Source of the DNA: Sphaerisporangium krabiense
GTDB lineage: Bacteria; Actinomycetota; Actinomycetes; Streptosporangiales; Streptosporangiaceae
DNA: 64,000 nt
Assembly: GCF_014200435.1 (NCBI RefSeq)
Contig: NZ_JACHBR010000001.1
Span: forward strand, 4,743,501-4,807,500
Reading direction: 5' to 3'
Under the pieces are notes generated by a model. That model had not been told where the DNA came from, made no database searches, and saw only the letters and a program-made list of their open reading frames with translations. The translations under genes and the position numbers were made by a program. Below are positions 24,966-33,084 of the stretch, one piece after another (position 1 is the stretch's first letter; each line of letters opens with the position of its first letter).

Positions 24966-25820
24966 TCATCCGCGCTGAGACGCCGCGGCCTTCTCCGTGT
25001 CTTCCACGTCCCTCGCGTCCTTCGCGTCCTTGTCCGGGTCCGGCAGCGTCCGCCCCGTCTCCAGCAGGGTCTTGAGGTCGGCGAGGATGCGCGGCCAGCC
25101 CTGCGACACCCCTTCGAGCACCTTGCTGCCGGGGTCGAACCCGTCGTGGACGACGGTCAGCTTGACCATCCCGCCGACCGGCTCGATGTCGAACGTGACC
25201 TTGGAGCGCCGCTCGGACGCCCACGTGTCGAACATCTCCTCCGGCACGTCGTGCGCATTGGCGAACTCCGGCGTGAAGGTGTGCCAGGTGTAGGAGAGAC
25301 GCCGGTAGGGGTCGGACTCCAGGACGACCTGCTCGGGGTCGGCCATGGTGACGCCGGACTCCCGCCAGACCACCGGGGATCCGGTCTTCCATTCGGACTC
25401 GAAGGTCACCCCCCAGTACCGCCGGGTGAAGGCCGGCTCGGTCAGCGCCTGCCAGAGGCGCTCCGGTGTGGTGTTGATGTAGGTCGTGTAGACGAACTCG
25501 GGCTTGCTCATCGGCTCCTGCTCCAATGCCTTCTTCAGGTCGGCGAGCGCGTGCACGCGGTGGCGGTCGTACCGGTCGATCCAGCGCTCGGCCACGGCGT
25601 TGATGGGCGCCGCGTTGAGGTAGTGCAGCTTCTCCCGCCCCCGCCACACCGTGGTCACGAGGTCCGCCTCCTCCAGCACGGCCAGATGCTTGCTGACGGC
25701 CTGCCGGGTCATGTCCAGGTCCGCGCACAGTTCCCGCAGCGTCTGGCCGTTGCGCGCGTTCAGGCCGTCCAGCAACCGCCGCCGGCTGGGGTCGGCCAGT
25801 GCCTTGAACACCTCGTCCAT
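24966..25820 (-). CDS. ArsR-family HTH fused to SRPBCC (AHSA1) domain
   Basis: A 284-residue fusion protein. Residues 1-95 are an ArsR-type winged helix (FKALADPSRRRLLDGL, then DLDMTRQAVSKHLAVLEEADLV), and no metal-binding Cys are seen there. From about 105 to 255 there is an SRPBCC/START-like domain of the AHSA1 type (YINTTPERLWQALTEPAFTRRYWG). The final ~30 residues are charged. In many genomes these two functions are separate neighbouring genes; here one continuous frame carries both. The SRPBCC cavity probably binds a hydrophobic ligand that controls DNA binding (inference). ATG 25820 has GAGGTGG upstream. Two palindromic sites just upstream are likely operators for autoregulation. Confidence 0.88.
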   Translation of the reverse strand: MDEVFKALADPSRRRLLDGLNARNGQTLRELCADLDMTRQAVSKHLAVLEEADLVTTVWRGREKLHYLNAAPINAVAERWIDRYDRHRVHALADLKKALEQEPMSKPEFVYTTYINTTPERLWQALTEPAFTRRYWGVTFESEWKTGSPVVWRESGVTMADPEQVVLESDPYRRLSYTWHTFTPEFANAHDVPEEMFDTWASERRSKVTFDIEPVGGMVKLTVVHDGFDPGSKVLEGVSQGWPRILADLKTLLETGRTLPDPDKDAKDARDVEDTEKAAASQRG

Positions 25821-25835
25821 CTCGCCACCTCTGAT

Positions 25836-25855
25836 ATGCAACCCTCTGGCTGCAT
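25836..25855. promoter_or_regulatory. Operator-like palindrome 1 of the ArsR-SRPBCC gene
   Basis: ATGCAACC-CTCT-GGCTGCAT is an 8-4-8 inverted repeat with one mismatch. It lies 16 bp before the start codon of the ArsR gene and shares its arms with palindrome 2, whose centre is 29 bp away. Confidence 0.6.
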
Positions 25856-25864
25856 GTCCACCAT

Positions 25865-25884
25865 AGGCAGCCATCCGGTTGCAT
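25865..25884. promoter_or_regulatory. Operator-like palindrome 2 of the ArsR-SRPBCC gene
   Basis: AGGCAGCC-ATCC-GGTTGCAT is the second copy of the ATGCAACC-N4-GGTTGCAT motif, here with two mismatches in the left arm. Both right arms continue as TGCATGTC. The pair sits between the ArsR gene and lutA. Confidence 0.55.
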
Positions 25885-25984
25885 GTCAACGCGCCGGCCC
25901 CGAGGGGAAGTGTTTTGGCAGGGGGTCCACGTGCGGGGAACAGTAGGGTCGGACCGTGATCGGCCGGGGAGGGGGAGGGCGGCG

Positions 25985-26761
25985 ATGCGGGTCGGATTGT
26001 TCGTCACCTGTGTGAACGACACCTTGTTCCCGGGCACCGGGAAGGCGGTCGTGACGCTGCTGCGGCGGCTCGGGTGCGCGGTCGAGTTCCCCGAGGGGCA
26101 GACGTGCTGCGGGCAGATGCACGTGAACAGCGGCTACCGCGACGAGGGCGTGCGGCTGGCACGCGGCTTCCTGGAGGTCTTCGCGGGGTACGACGCCGTG
26201 GTGGTCCCTTCGGGGTCGTGCGCGGCCATGGTGCGGGAGCAGTACCCGAAGCTCGCGGCGGGCATGGGGGCGACCCGGCCGGGCGCCTTCGCGGGCGCGC
26301 ATCGCGGGCGCACGCGGTTCGCCGCGGCGGTGGCCGCGGTGACGCCCCGGGTGTACGAGCTTTCCGAGTTCCTCGTGGACGTCCTCGGCCGCACCGACGT
26401 AGGCGCGTATTTCCCGCACCGGGTGACCTACCACCCGACGTGCCATTCGCTTCGCGGCCTGCGCGTCGGCGACCGCCCCACCCGCCTCCTGCGCGCCGTG
26501 CGCGGCCTCGAACTCGTCCCCCTCCCCGCCGCCGACGAGTGCTGCGGCTTCGGCGGCACGTTCGCCGTCAAGAACGCGGCCGTCTCCGCGGCGATGTGCG
26601 CGGACAAGATCGCCAACGTCGAGGCCACGGGCGCGGAGGTCCTGTGCGCGGCCGACAACTCCTGCCTGATGCACCTCGGCGGCACGCTGAGCCGGCTGCG
26701 CACGGGCGTGCGGGTGATGCACCTGGCCGAGATCCTCGCCGCGACGGAGGGGGACCGGTGA
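25985..26761 (+). CDS. lutA: Lactate utilization protein A (LutA/LldE, CCG-domain Fe-S protein)
   Basis: LutA is one of three subunits that oxidise L-lactate to pyruvate in the cytoplasm. The 258 residues contain two CCG domains: TCCGQMHVNSGY in the first half, and YHPTCHSLRG with DECCGFGGTF in the second. These cysteine-rich domains bind Fe-S clusters of heterodisulfide-reductase type. ATG 25985 has a long purine-rich Shine-Dalgarno (GGGGAGGGGGAGGG); a TAGGGT -10-like box at 25944-25949 suggests transcription begins near 25956. The stop overlaps lutB as GTGA. The three lut genes are compact and co-directional. Confidence 0.95.
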   Translation: MRVGLFVTCVNDTLFPGTGKAVVTLLRRLGCAVEFPEGQTCCGQMHVNSGYRDEGVRLARGFLEVFAGYDAVVVPSGSCAAMVREQYPKLAAGMGATRPGAFAGAHRGRTRFAAAVAAVTPRVYELSEFLVDVLGRTDVGAYFPHRVTYHPTCHSLRGLRVGDRPTRLLRAVRGLELVPLPAADECCGFGGTFAVKNAAVSAAMCADKIANVEATGAEVLCAADNSCLMHLGGTLSRLRTGVRVMHLAEILAATEGDR

Positions 26762-28176
26762 GCGGCACGTTCCTCGGGATGCCCGCGTTCCCGCGCAACG
26801 CCGAGAAGGCCCTGCGGGACTCGCAACTGCGGTTCAACCTCCGCAACGCCACCCACACCATCCGGGCCCGCCGGGCCGCCGTCGTCGAGGAGCTCCCCGA
26901 CTGGGACCGGCTCCGCGCGGCCGGGAAGGCGATCAAGGACGACGCGCTGCGCAACCTCGACCGCTACCTGGTGCGCGCGGAGGAGGCCGTGACCAGGGCG
27001 GGCGGCCACGTCCACTGGGCCGCCGACGCCGCCGAGGCCGGCCGGATCGTCGTCGACCTGGTCAGGGCCACCGGCGAGACCGAGGTGGTGAAGGTCAAGT
27101 CGATGGCCACCCAGGAGATCGGCCTGAACGAGGTCCTGCGGGACGCGGGCATCGTCGCCGCCGAGACCGACCTCGCCGAGCTGATCGTGCAGCTCGGCGA
27201 CGACTGGCCGTCGCACATTCTGGTGCCCGCCATCCACAGGAACCGCGCGGAGATCCGCGAGATCTTCCGGGAGCGCATGGCCGACTGGGGCCGGCCCGCG
27301 CCGCCGGACCTGACCGACGATCCCGCCGCGCTCGCCGAGGCCGCCCGCCGCCACCTGCGCGAGCGGTTCCTGACGGCGAAGGTCGGGATCTCGGGGGCGA
27401 ACTTCCTGATCGCCGAGACCGGCACGCTGGTGGTGCTGGAGTCGGAGGGCAACGGCCGCATGTGCCTGACGCTGCCCCGCACGCTGATCAGCGTCGTGGG
27501 CATCGAGAAGGTGCTGCCCACCTGGCGCGACCTGGAGGTGTTCCTCCAGCTCCTGCCGAGGAGCTCCACGGGCGAGCGGATGAACCCCTACACCTCCACG
27601 TGGACCGGCGCGGCCGAGGGCCAGGAGTTCCACCTGATCCTGCTGGACAACGGCCGGACGAACGCGCTGGCCGACGAGATCGGGCGTCAGGCCCTGCGCT
27701 GCATCCGTTGCTCGGCGTGCCTCAACGTCTGCCCGGTGTACGAGCGGGTCGGCGGGCACGCGTACGGCTCGGTCTATCCCGGGCCGATCGGGGCGATCCT
27801 CACCCCGCTGCTACGGGGCACGGCGACCGACCTGGACGCCTCGCTGCCGTACGCTTCCAGCCTGTGCGGCGCGTGCTACGACGTGTGCCCGGTCGCCATC
27901 GACATCCCCGAGGTGCTCGTCCACCTGCGCGCCAAGGTGCCGCACCCTCCGGCGGAGCGGCTCGGGATGGCGGCGGCGGGCTGGACGCTGAACCGCCAGG
28001 CCCGGCTGCGGCTGGCCCAGCGCGCCGCCTCGCGGCTGCGCCGGCTCGTGCCCAGGCGGCGCCTGCCCGGCCCGGGCGCGGCCTGGACGGACACCAGGGA
28101 CGTCCCGGCCGTCCCCGAGGAGTCGTTCCGCGAGTGGTGGCGGCGGACCGAGGGACGCGAAGGAGGGGACCGGTGA
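26758..28176 (+). CDS. lutB: Lactate utilization protein B (LutB, LUD domain and ferredoxin domain)
   Basis: This is a 472-residue subunit of the LutABC lactate dehydrogenase complex. The N-terminal LUD domain (about 60-290) includes KVKSMATQEIGLNE and the loop GISGANFLIAETGTLVV. The central [4Fe-4S] motifs are CIRCSACLNVCPVY (near 317) and CGACYDVCPVAID (near 372), which feed electrons through the complex. Its length and order match Bacillus LutB. The GTG 26758 start overlaps the lutA stop, and the 3' end overlaps lutC, so all three are translationally coupled. No lactate permease or regulator gene is adjacent. Confidence 0.96.
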   Translation: MSGTFLGMPAFPRNAEKALRDSQLRFNLRNATHTIRARRAAVVEELPDWDRLRAAGKAIKDDALRNLDRYLVRAEEAVTRAGGHVHWAADAAEAGRIVVDLVRATGETEVVKVKSMATQEIGLNEVLRDAGIVAAETDLAELIVQLGDDWPSHILVPAIHRNRAEIREIFRERMADWGRPAPPDLTDDPAALAEAARRHLRERFLTAKVGISGANFLIAETGTLVVLESEGNGRMCLTLPRTLISVVGIEKVLPTWRDLEVFLQLLPRSSTGERMNPYTSTWTGAAEGQEFHLILLDNGRTNALADEIGRQALRCIRCSACLNVCPVYERVGGHAYGSVYPGPIGAILTPLLRGTATDLDASLPYASSLCGACYDVCPVAIDIPEVLVHLRAKVPHPPAERLGMAAAGWTLNRQARLRLAQRAASRLRRLVPRRRLPGPGAAWTDTRDVPAVPEESFREWWRRTEGREGGDR

Positions 28177-28784
28177 GTTCGCGGGAGCGGATCCTGGCGC
28201 GCGTCCGCGCGGCGGTGGCGGGCGCGCCGCCCGCGGAAGTCGAGCGCGACCACCGTACGGCCGGCCACGGGCCGGGGGACACCGGGCGGTTCGCCGAGCG
28301 GGTCCGCGACTACCGGGCCGCGGTCGAGGTCGTGCCCGCCGATCAGGTGGCGGACGCGGTCGCCCGCGCGCTGGCGGCGCGCGGGGCGCGGCGGGTGGTC
28401 GTCCCCGGCGGTCTTCCCGAGGAGTGGCTGCCGGCGGGACTGGAGCGGCTGCGGGACGACCCGCCGCTCGGCGCGGCGGCGCTGGACGCGGCGGACGGGG
28501 TGATCACCGGCTGCGCGGTGGCCGTCGCGGAGACCGGCACGATCGTGCTGGACACCGGCCCCGGCCAGGGCCGCAGGGCGCTCACCCTGGTGCCGGACTA
28601 CCACCTGTGCGTGGTCCTGGCCGCGCGGATCGTGCCCGCCGTCCCCGACGCGGTGGCCCGCCTCGACCCGTCCCGGCCCCTGACGTGGATCAGCGGCCCC
28701 TCCGCGACCAGCGACATCGAGTTGAACCGGGTCGAGGGGGTTCACGGCCCCCGCACGCTCGACGTCGTGGTCGCCGCCGGCTGA
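28173..28784 (+). CDS. lutC: Lactate utilization protein C (LutC, LUD domain)
   Basis: The third subunit of lactate oxidation, 203 residues, consists of a single LUD domain. Typical pieces are SRERILARVRAAV at the start, CAVAVAETGTIVLDTGPGQGRRALTLVPDYHLCVV in the core, and WISGPSATSDIELNRVEGVHGPR (conserved SATSDIE) near the end. The GTG start overlaps the lutB stop. In other bacteria loss of LutC abolishes lactate growth, but its exact enzymatic role is unclear. The gene ends the lut operon; the next gene has its own promoter. Confidence 0.95.
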   Translation: MSSRERILARVRAAVAGAPPAEVERDHRTAGHGPGDTGRFAERVRDYRAAVEVVPADQVADAVARALAARGARRVVVPGGLPEEWLPAGLERLRDDPPLGAAALDAADGVITGCAVAVAETGTIVLDTGPGQGRRALTLVPDYHLCVVLAARIVPAVPDAVARLDPSRPLTWISGPSATSDIELNRVEGVHGPRTLDVVVAAG

Positions 28785-28842
28785 TCACGCCCCGCCGTAC
28801 TGCCCCCGAGTCGCGGTCTGGTAAAGAACGACATTCCAGCAC

Positions 28843-28871
28843 TTGAACCGGAGTTGAGTACTTGATACGTT
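28843..28871 (+). promoter_or_regulatory. Promoter of the membrane protein-regulator-ABC operon
   Basis: TTGAAC (28843-28848) and TACGTT (28866-28871) are 17 bp apart, a good housekeeping-sigma spacing, in an AT-rich pocket. The leader is about 22 nt and contains AGAGGGGG as Shine-Dalgarno before ATG 28900. Confidence 0.65.
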
Positions 28872-28899
28872 TTTGACCACGTGAAGAGGGGGCGAGCGG

Positions 28900-29343
28900 A
28901 TGAACGCTGACGGGGATCTCAGTGCGCGCGAAGCCTTAGAGGCCATCGGCCGGGTGCGCCGCAAGGTCGGGCGGTCGGCGACCTGGCTGGGGTGGCTGCT
29001 CATCGTCTGGGGGGTCGCGGCGTTCTTCTACTGGAACGCGATGTACTTCGGCTCCGAGCCGCTCCAGTCGATCGCCGGCGCCGCCTGGGTGGTCATGAGC
29101 CTGGTGTCCCTCGTCTTCGTGTACATGCGCGGCGTCTACGGCAGAGGGTCCTCCTGCCGTGAGCAGTTCACGGTGACCCTTTCCTGGCTCGCCACGATGT
29201 TCGCCGCCGCGGCCTTCGCCCACGTCATGCCCGAGGGGCCCACCGGCTGGTGGATCGCGGGAGGGGTCGCGGCCGCGCTCGTCGCGGCGGCGCCCGTGTC
29301 CTACTTCGGCTGGCGGTTGCGCCCCTGGGCGGGCGAACGGTGA
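28900..29343 (+). CDS. Four-helix hypothetical membrane protein
   Basis: A 147-residue protein with a short soluble N-terminus (about 28 residues, ending RRKVGRSATW). It has four hydrophobic segments at about 29-46, 58-76, 93-110 and 113-136. The pattern is common in actinobacterial membrane proteins encoded with a winged-helix regulator and an ABC-2 exporter, but I do not recognise a named family. It is the first gene of a four-gene operon; its stop overlaps the start of the regulator (GTGA). It could be an accessory subunit, a sensor, or unrelated. Confidence 0.72.
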   Translation: MNADGDLSAREALEAIGRVRRKVGRSATWLGWLLIVWGVAAFFYWNAMYFGSEPLQSIAGAAWVVMSLVSLVFVYMRGVYGRGSSCREQFTVTLSWLATMFAAAAFAHVMPEGPTGWWIAGGVAAALVAAAPVSYFGWRLRPWAGER

Positions 29344-29660
29344 CGACGGGCGGCGGAGCGCACCCTCGGCACGACCTCGACCAGCTCATCCACACCCCGG
29401 TACGCCTGTCCATCATGGCGGCGCTGGTCACCGCCGAGAAGGTCGAGTTCCGCTTCCTGCGCGACACCATCGAGGTCAGCGACTCCCTGCTGTCCAAGCA
29501 CACGCTGGTCCTCGAGGAGGCGGGCTACGTCAAGGTCGAGAAGGCCTTCATCAGCAAGAAGCCCGGCACCTGGCTCTCTCTCACTCCCGCGGGACGCGCC
29601 GCGTTCCAGGAGTACGTCACGGTGCTGGAAAAGATCATGAAGGGATCCCCTCATGCTTGA
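29340..29660 (+). CDS. Winged-helix transcriptional regulator (MarR/HTH_34-like)
   Basis: A compact 106-residue DNA-binding protein. The core HTPVRLSIMAALVTAEKVEFRFLRDTIEVSDSLLSKHTLVLEEAGYVKVEK (only its conserved ends HTPVRLSIMAAL and SLLSKHTLVLEEAGYV are cited as diagnostic) is typical of the short winged-helix regulators placed before ABC-2 exporter genes. No Cys metal site is present. GTG 29340 overlaps the preceding stop, and the gene overlaps the ATPase start by 8 bp. It most likely regulates this operon (inference from position). The ligand is unknown. Confidence 0.85.
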   Translation: MTTGGGAHPRHDLDQLIHTPVRLSIMAALVTAEKVEFRFLRDTIEVSDSLLSKHTLVLEEAGYVKVEKAFISKKPGTWLSLTPAGRAAFQEYVTVLEKIMKGSPHA

Positions 29661-30573
29661 GATCGACGGACTGAGAAAACGGTACGGCGACGTCGTCGCG
29701 CTCGACGGCGTCAGCCTCACCGTCGCCCCCGGCGAGATGTTCGGCTTCGTCGGCGCCAACGGCGCGGGCAAGACCACCACGATGCGCATCGTGATGGGCG
29801 TGCTGAGCAGCGACGGCGGCGAGGTCCGGTGGAAGGGCGCCCCGGTCGGCCACGACACCCGCCGCAGGTTCGGCTACATGCCGGAAGAGCGCGGGTTGTA
29901 CGCCAAGATGCGGGTCGCCGAGCAGATCGAGTACTTCGGCAGGCTCGGCGGCATGAGCCCCGAGGCCGCCAGGCGGTCGGCGGGCGACCTGATCGAGCGG
30001 CTGAGCCTGACCGAGCGGCGCGGCGACGACGTCGACAGCCTGTCCCTGGGCAACCAGCAGCGCGTCCAGCTCGCCGTGGCGCTCATCCACGACCCCGAGC
30101 TGCTCGTCCTGGACGAGCCGTTCTCCGGCCTCGACCCGATCGCCGTCGACGCGCTGGCGGGCGTCCTCGCCGAGCGCAAGGCGGCCGGCGTGCCGGTCGT
30201 GTTCTCCAGCCACCAGCTCGACCTGGTGGAGCGCCTGTGCGACTCGGTCGGCATCATCAAGGCCGGCCGTCTGATCGCCGGAGGGACGGTCGCGGAGCTG
30301 CGGGCACGGGAGTCCCGCAAGCTCCTGCGCGTCGTCGTCACCGGCGCCGCCCCCGGGTGGACCGACCGGCTGCCCGGCGAGATCGTCAGCAAGACCGACC
30401 GCCCGCGGCACGGCACGCCCGACGCGTACGCGGACGACCGCTACGACGAGGTGATCCTCATGCCCACCGACGACCAGGAGGCGCTGCGCGTCGCCGTCCA
30501 GGCAGGCCGCGTCCAGCACTTCGCCTGGCAGCAGCCCTCGCTGACCGAGATCTTCCGTGAGGTGGTCGCGTGA
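29653..30573 (+). CDS. ABC transporter ATP-binding protein (NatA-like)
   Basis: A 306-residue ATPase of the sodium/drug exporter class. Walker A is GANGAGKTT (note Ala in place of the usual Pro), the signature LSLGNQQRVQLAVAL, Walker B with LLVLDEPFSGLDPIAVD, and the switch histidine is in FSSHQLDLVERL. A C-terminal DUF4162-like region of about 80 residues follows, as in NatA/YhaQ proteins. ATG 29653 lies within the end of the regulator gene. The next gene encodes the permease and overlaps as GTGA. The transported substrate is unknown; sodium or a cationic drug is typical for relatives. Confidence 0.92.
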   Translation: MLEIDGLRKRYGDVVALDGVSLTVAPGEMFGFVGANGAGKTTTMRIVMGVLSSDGGEVRWKGAPVGHDTRRRFGYMPEERGLYAKMRVAEQIEYFGRLGGMSPEAARRSAGDLIERLSLTERRGDDVDSLSLGNQQRVQLAVALIHDPELLVLDEPFSGLDPIAVDALAGVLAERKAAGVPVVFSSHQLDLVERLCDSVGIIKAGRLIAGGTVAELRARESRKLLRVVVTGAAPGWTDRLPGEIVSKTDRPRHGTPDAYADDRYDEVILMPTDDQEALRVAVQAGRVQHFAWQQPSLTEIFREVVA

Positions 30574-31745
30574 ACCCCGTGCTCCTGGTCGCCCGGCGCG
30601 AGATCGACGTGCGGGGGCGCACGCGAGGCTACCGCTGGGGCCTGCTCGTCACCGCGGTGCTGGTGGCCGTGCTCGCCGCGCTGCCCAAGCTCATCGGCGG
30701 CGGGGGCTCCGACTACGCCGTGGGCCTGGCGGGCGCGCAGGCCGACCGCCTGCAGGCCACGCTGACCGCCCAGGCGGCGCAGGCGAGCGACACCACCGTC
30801 AAGGTGGTCCGCTACCCCGACGAGGCCGCGGCCCGCAAGGGCGTCGCCGCGGGAGACGTCGAGGCCGCGATCGTGGACAACGTCACCGTCATCGCCAAGT
30901 CCGTCGTGGACGACGATCTGTCGGTCCTGCTGGACACCGCGCACCGCGTCGCCGCCACCGAGGGGAACCTGACGGCGGCGGGCATCGACCCGGCCAAGGT
31001 CGGCCAGGCCCAGCAGGTCGCCCCCCTGAAGGGGGTGTCGCTGGACGGCACCGGCGAGGACGCCACGGTCCGGCGCGTCATCGCCACGGTGATCGTCGTG
31101 CTGCTGTTCATGCTGCTCATCCAGGTCTGCACCTGGGTCGCCATGGGCGTGGTCGAGGAGAAGGGGAGCAGGATCATCGAGATCCTCCTCACCGCCGTGC
31201 GCCCGTGGCAGCTGCTGACCGGGAAGGTCATCGGGCTCGGCGTGCTCGGGCTCGCGCAGATCGTCGTCATCGCCGTGGCCGGGCTCGCCGCGACGCGGGT
31301 CACCGGCTCGATCCCCGACCTGCCCGACGGCACCTACGGCGTGGTGGCGAGCGCCATCGGCTGGTTCCTGCTCGGCTACCTCTTCTACGCGGCGGTGTTC
31401 GCGGCCATCGCCTCGCTGGTCTCCCGGCAGGAGGAGCTCAGCGGCGTGCTGACCCCGGCGACGATGCTGCTGATGGCGAGCTACCTGGTCTCCTTCGTCT
31501 CCGTGGCCAGCCCGGACGGCACGCTGACGCGCGTGCTGTCGGTCGTCCCGCCCTTCTCCGCCATGGTGATGCCGGTGCGCTCGGCGGTCGTCCCCGTGCC
31601 TCTCTGGGAGATGGCGCTCGCGGCCGTGCTCATGGTGGCCGCGGCGGCCATCGTGCTGCGGATCGGCGGGCTCGTCTACCAGCGGGCCGTGCTGCGTACG
31701 GGTGCCCGGGTGAAGTGGCGGGAGGCGCTGGCCCGCGCGTCCTGA
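30570..31745 (+). CDS. ABC-2 type permease (NatB-like)
   Basis: A 391-residue permease of the NatB/YhaP architecture. One N-terminal helix (about 20-40) is followed by a large extracytoplasmic loop (about 45-165), then a cluster of five to six helices from about 170 to 375. The conserved GVVEEKGSRIIEILLTAVRPWQLLTGK segment (diagnostic part EEKGSRIIEILLTAVRP) sits after the second helix. GTG 30570 overlaps the ATPase stop. It is the last gene of its operon; a strong inverted repeat 14 bp after the stop may terminate transcription. Confidence 0.9.
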   Translation: MNPVLLVARREIDVRGRTRGYRWGLLVTAVLVAVLAALPKLIGGGGSDYAVGLAGAQADRLQATLTAQAAQASDTTVKVVRYPDEAAARKGVAAGDVEAAIVDNVTVIAKSVVDDDLSVLLDTAHRVAATEGNLTAAGIDPAKVGQAQQVAPLKGVSLDGTGEDATVRRVIATVIVVLLFMLLIQVCTWVAMGVVEEKGSRIIEILLTAVRPWQLLTGKVIGLGVLGLAQIVVIAVAGLAATRVTGSIPDLPDGTYGVVASAIGWFLLGYLFYAAVFAAIASLVSRQEELSGVLTPATMLLMASYLVSFVSVASPDGTLTRVLSVVPPFSAMVMPVRSAVVPVPLWEMALAAVLMVAAAAIVLRIGGLVYQRAVLRTGARVKWREALARAS

Positions 31746-31758
31746 GTTGCGCACATCC

Positions 31759-31797
31759 CCCCTTGTGCGGTGAGCTGATATGTCCGCACAAGGGGGA
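31759..31797 (+). terminator. 13-bp perfect hairpin between ABC permease and GNAT genes
   Basis: CCCCCTTGTGCGG (31759-31771) and CCGCACAAGGGGG (31785-31797) pair perfectly around a 13-nt loop. There is no U-run after it, so it may be a weak terminator of the ABC operon. The right arm also contains the AAGGGGG ribosome-binding site of the next gene, so the hairpin could block its translation instead. Confidence 0.55.
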
Positions 31798-31802
31798 TCA
31801 CA

Positions 31803-32912
31803 TTGACCGGCTTCGACCAGCACTTGGCGATCGTCACCAAGCGGCTCGTGCTACGCCCGTTCGGCCCGCACGACGCCGACCAGGTGCGAGGGATCATCGA
31901 GTCCGGCGCGCGGTTCCTCCCACCCGGCGTCCCCGCCCACGTCGCGGGCGTCGCGCAGTGGCTGTCGTACGGCGTCCACGAACTCTGGCGGTCCGGCCAG
32001 GGCGTCCACCTCGCCATGGTCAGCGACGGCGTGATCGTCGGCGCCATCAGCCTCTTCAAGACCATGTGGAACGCCGGGACCGCCGAGGTCGGCTACGGCG
32101 TCCACCCCGCCCACCGCGGGCGCGGCCACGCCACCGAGGCCCTCATGGGCCTCACCGAGTGGATGCTCACCAAGGGCGGCCTGCGGCGTATCGAACTGCG
32201 CGCCAACCTGGACAACGCCCCCTCGCTGCGCGTCGCGGAGAAGGCCGGGTACACCCGCGAGGGCCTGCTGCGCGGCGGCGGGTTCGAGGACGACGGCCCC
32301 CACGACCTGGTCGTGTTCGGCATACTGGCCCGCGACCTCGCCATCGGCCCCCCCACGATCAGCGGGCGCGGCTTCGGCACCGGCGTGCGCCTGGAGAGCG
32401 AACGGCTGATCCTGCGCCCGTTCACCGGCTCCGACGCCAGGGACGTCCTCGCCGCCGTCGACGGCGACCCGGAGATCAACCACTGGATGCCCTGGGCCGA
32501 AGGCTACGACCTGCAGCGCGCCTACGACTGGTGCACCAGATACGCCCACGCCGACTCGGTGAGCGGCGTCCACTTCGCCATCGAGCCCAAGGACGGCGGC
32601 AGGCTCGCCGGCTCCGCGGGAGTGCAGCGGGCGGACTGGGAGCGCGGCGACGTGGAGATCGGCTACTGGATCTCGCCGTGGGCCCGCCGCCAGGGCGTGG
32701 CGCTGGAGGCCACCCGCGCCGTCGCCACCTTCCTGATGATGCGCGGCTTCCACCGGGTGACCCTGCTCATCGCGGTCGGCAACCACGCCAGCCGGGCCGT
32801 GGCGAGGAAGGCCGGCTTCACCGAGGAGGGCGTGCTGCGCCGGGCGCTGCACGTGTCCGGCGGCCTCTCCGACGGCGTCCTGTACAGCTTGCTCAAAGGC
32901 GAATCCGCCTGA
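31803..32912 (+). CDS. Tandem-domain GNAT N-acetyltransferase (RimJ/RimL-like)
   Basis: A 369-residue protein with two GNAT domains. The first (about 8-175) has LVLRPFGPHDADQ, the acetyl-CoA loop HPAHRGRGHATEALMGL, and ANLDNAPSLRVAEKAGY. The second (about 190-365) has LILRPFTGSDARD, VEIGYWISPWARRQGVALEATRA and VGNHASRAVARKAGF. Both keep the Q/RxxGxG/A pyrophosphate loop and the N-x-x-S motif of the RimJ/RimL type, which acetylates protein N-termini or small molecules. Tandem fusions of this kind have unknown substrates. TTG 31803 is the start, 5 bp after AAGGGGG in the hairpin arm. It is monocistronic. Confidence 0.88.
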   Translation: MTGFDQHLAIVTKRLVLRPFGPHDADQVRGIIESGARFLPPGVPAHVAGVAQWLSYGVHELWRSGQGVHLAMVSDGVIVGAISLFKTMWNAGTAEVGYGVHPAHRGRGHATEALMGLTEWMLTKGGLRRIELRANLDNAPSLRVAEKAGYTREGLLRGGGFEDDGPHDLVVFGILARDLAIGPPTISGRGFGTGVRLESERLILRPFTGSDARDVLAAVDGDPEINHWMPWAEGYDLQRAYDWCTRYAHADSVSGVHFAIEPKDGGRLAGSAGVQRADWERGDVEIGYWISPWARRQGVALEATRAVATFLMMRGFHRVTLLIAVGNHASRAVARKAGFTEEGVLRRALHVSGGLSDGVLYSLLKGESA

Positions 32913-33084
32913 GGTGACACCGGGGGAGGCGCGGCCACGTCCGCGCCGCCTTCCGCCAGATCACGATGATCCCTCGGTCTTGACTTGGCCAAATACGGCG
33001 CAAAGCCATGTCCATAGATTGGCAGATTCGGATATTCTCGCGACCCGGCCACCATAACCGCAGGTCAACGTATCGGAGATCCAC

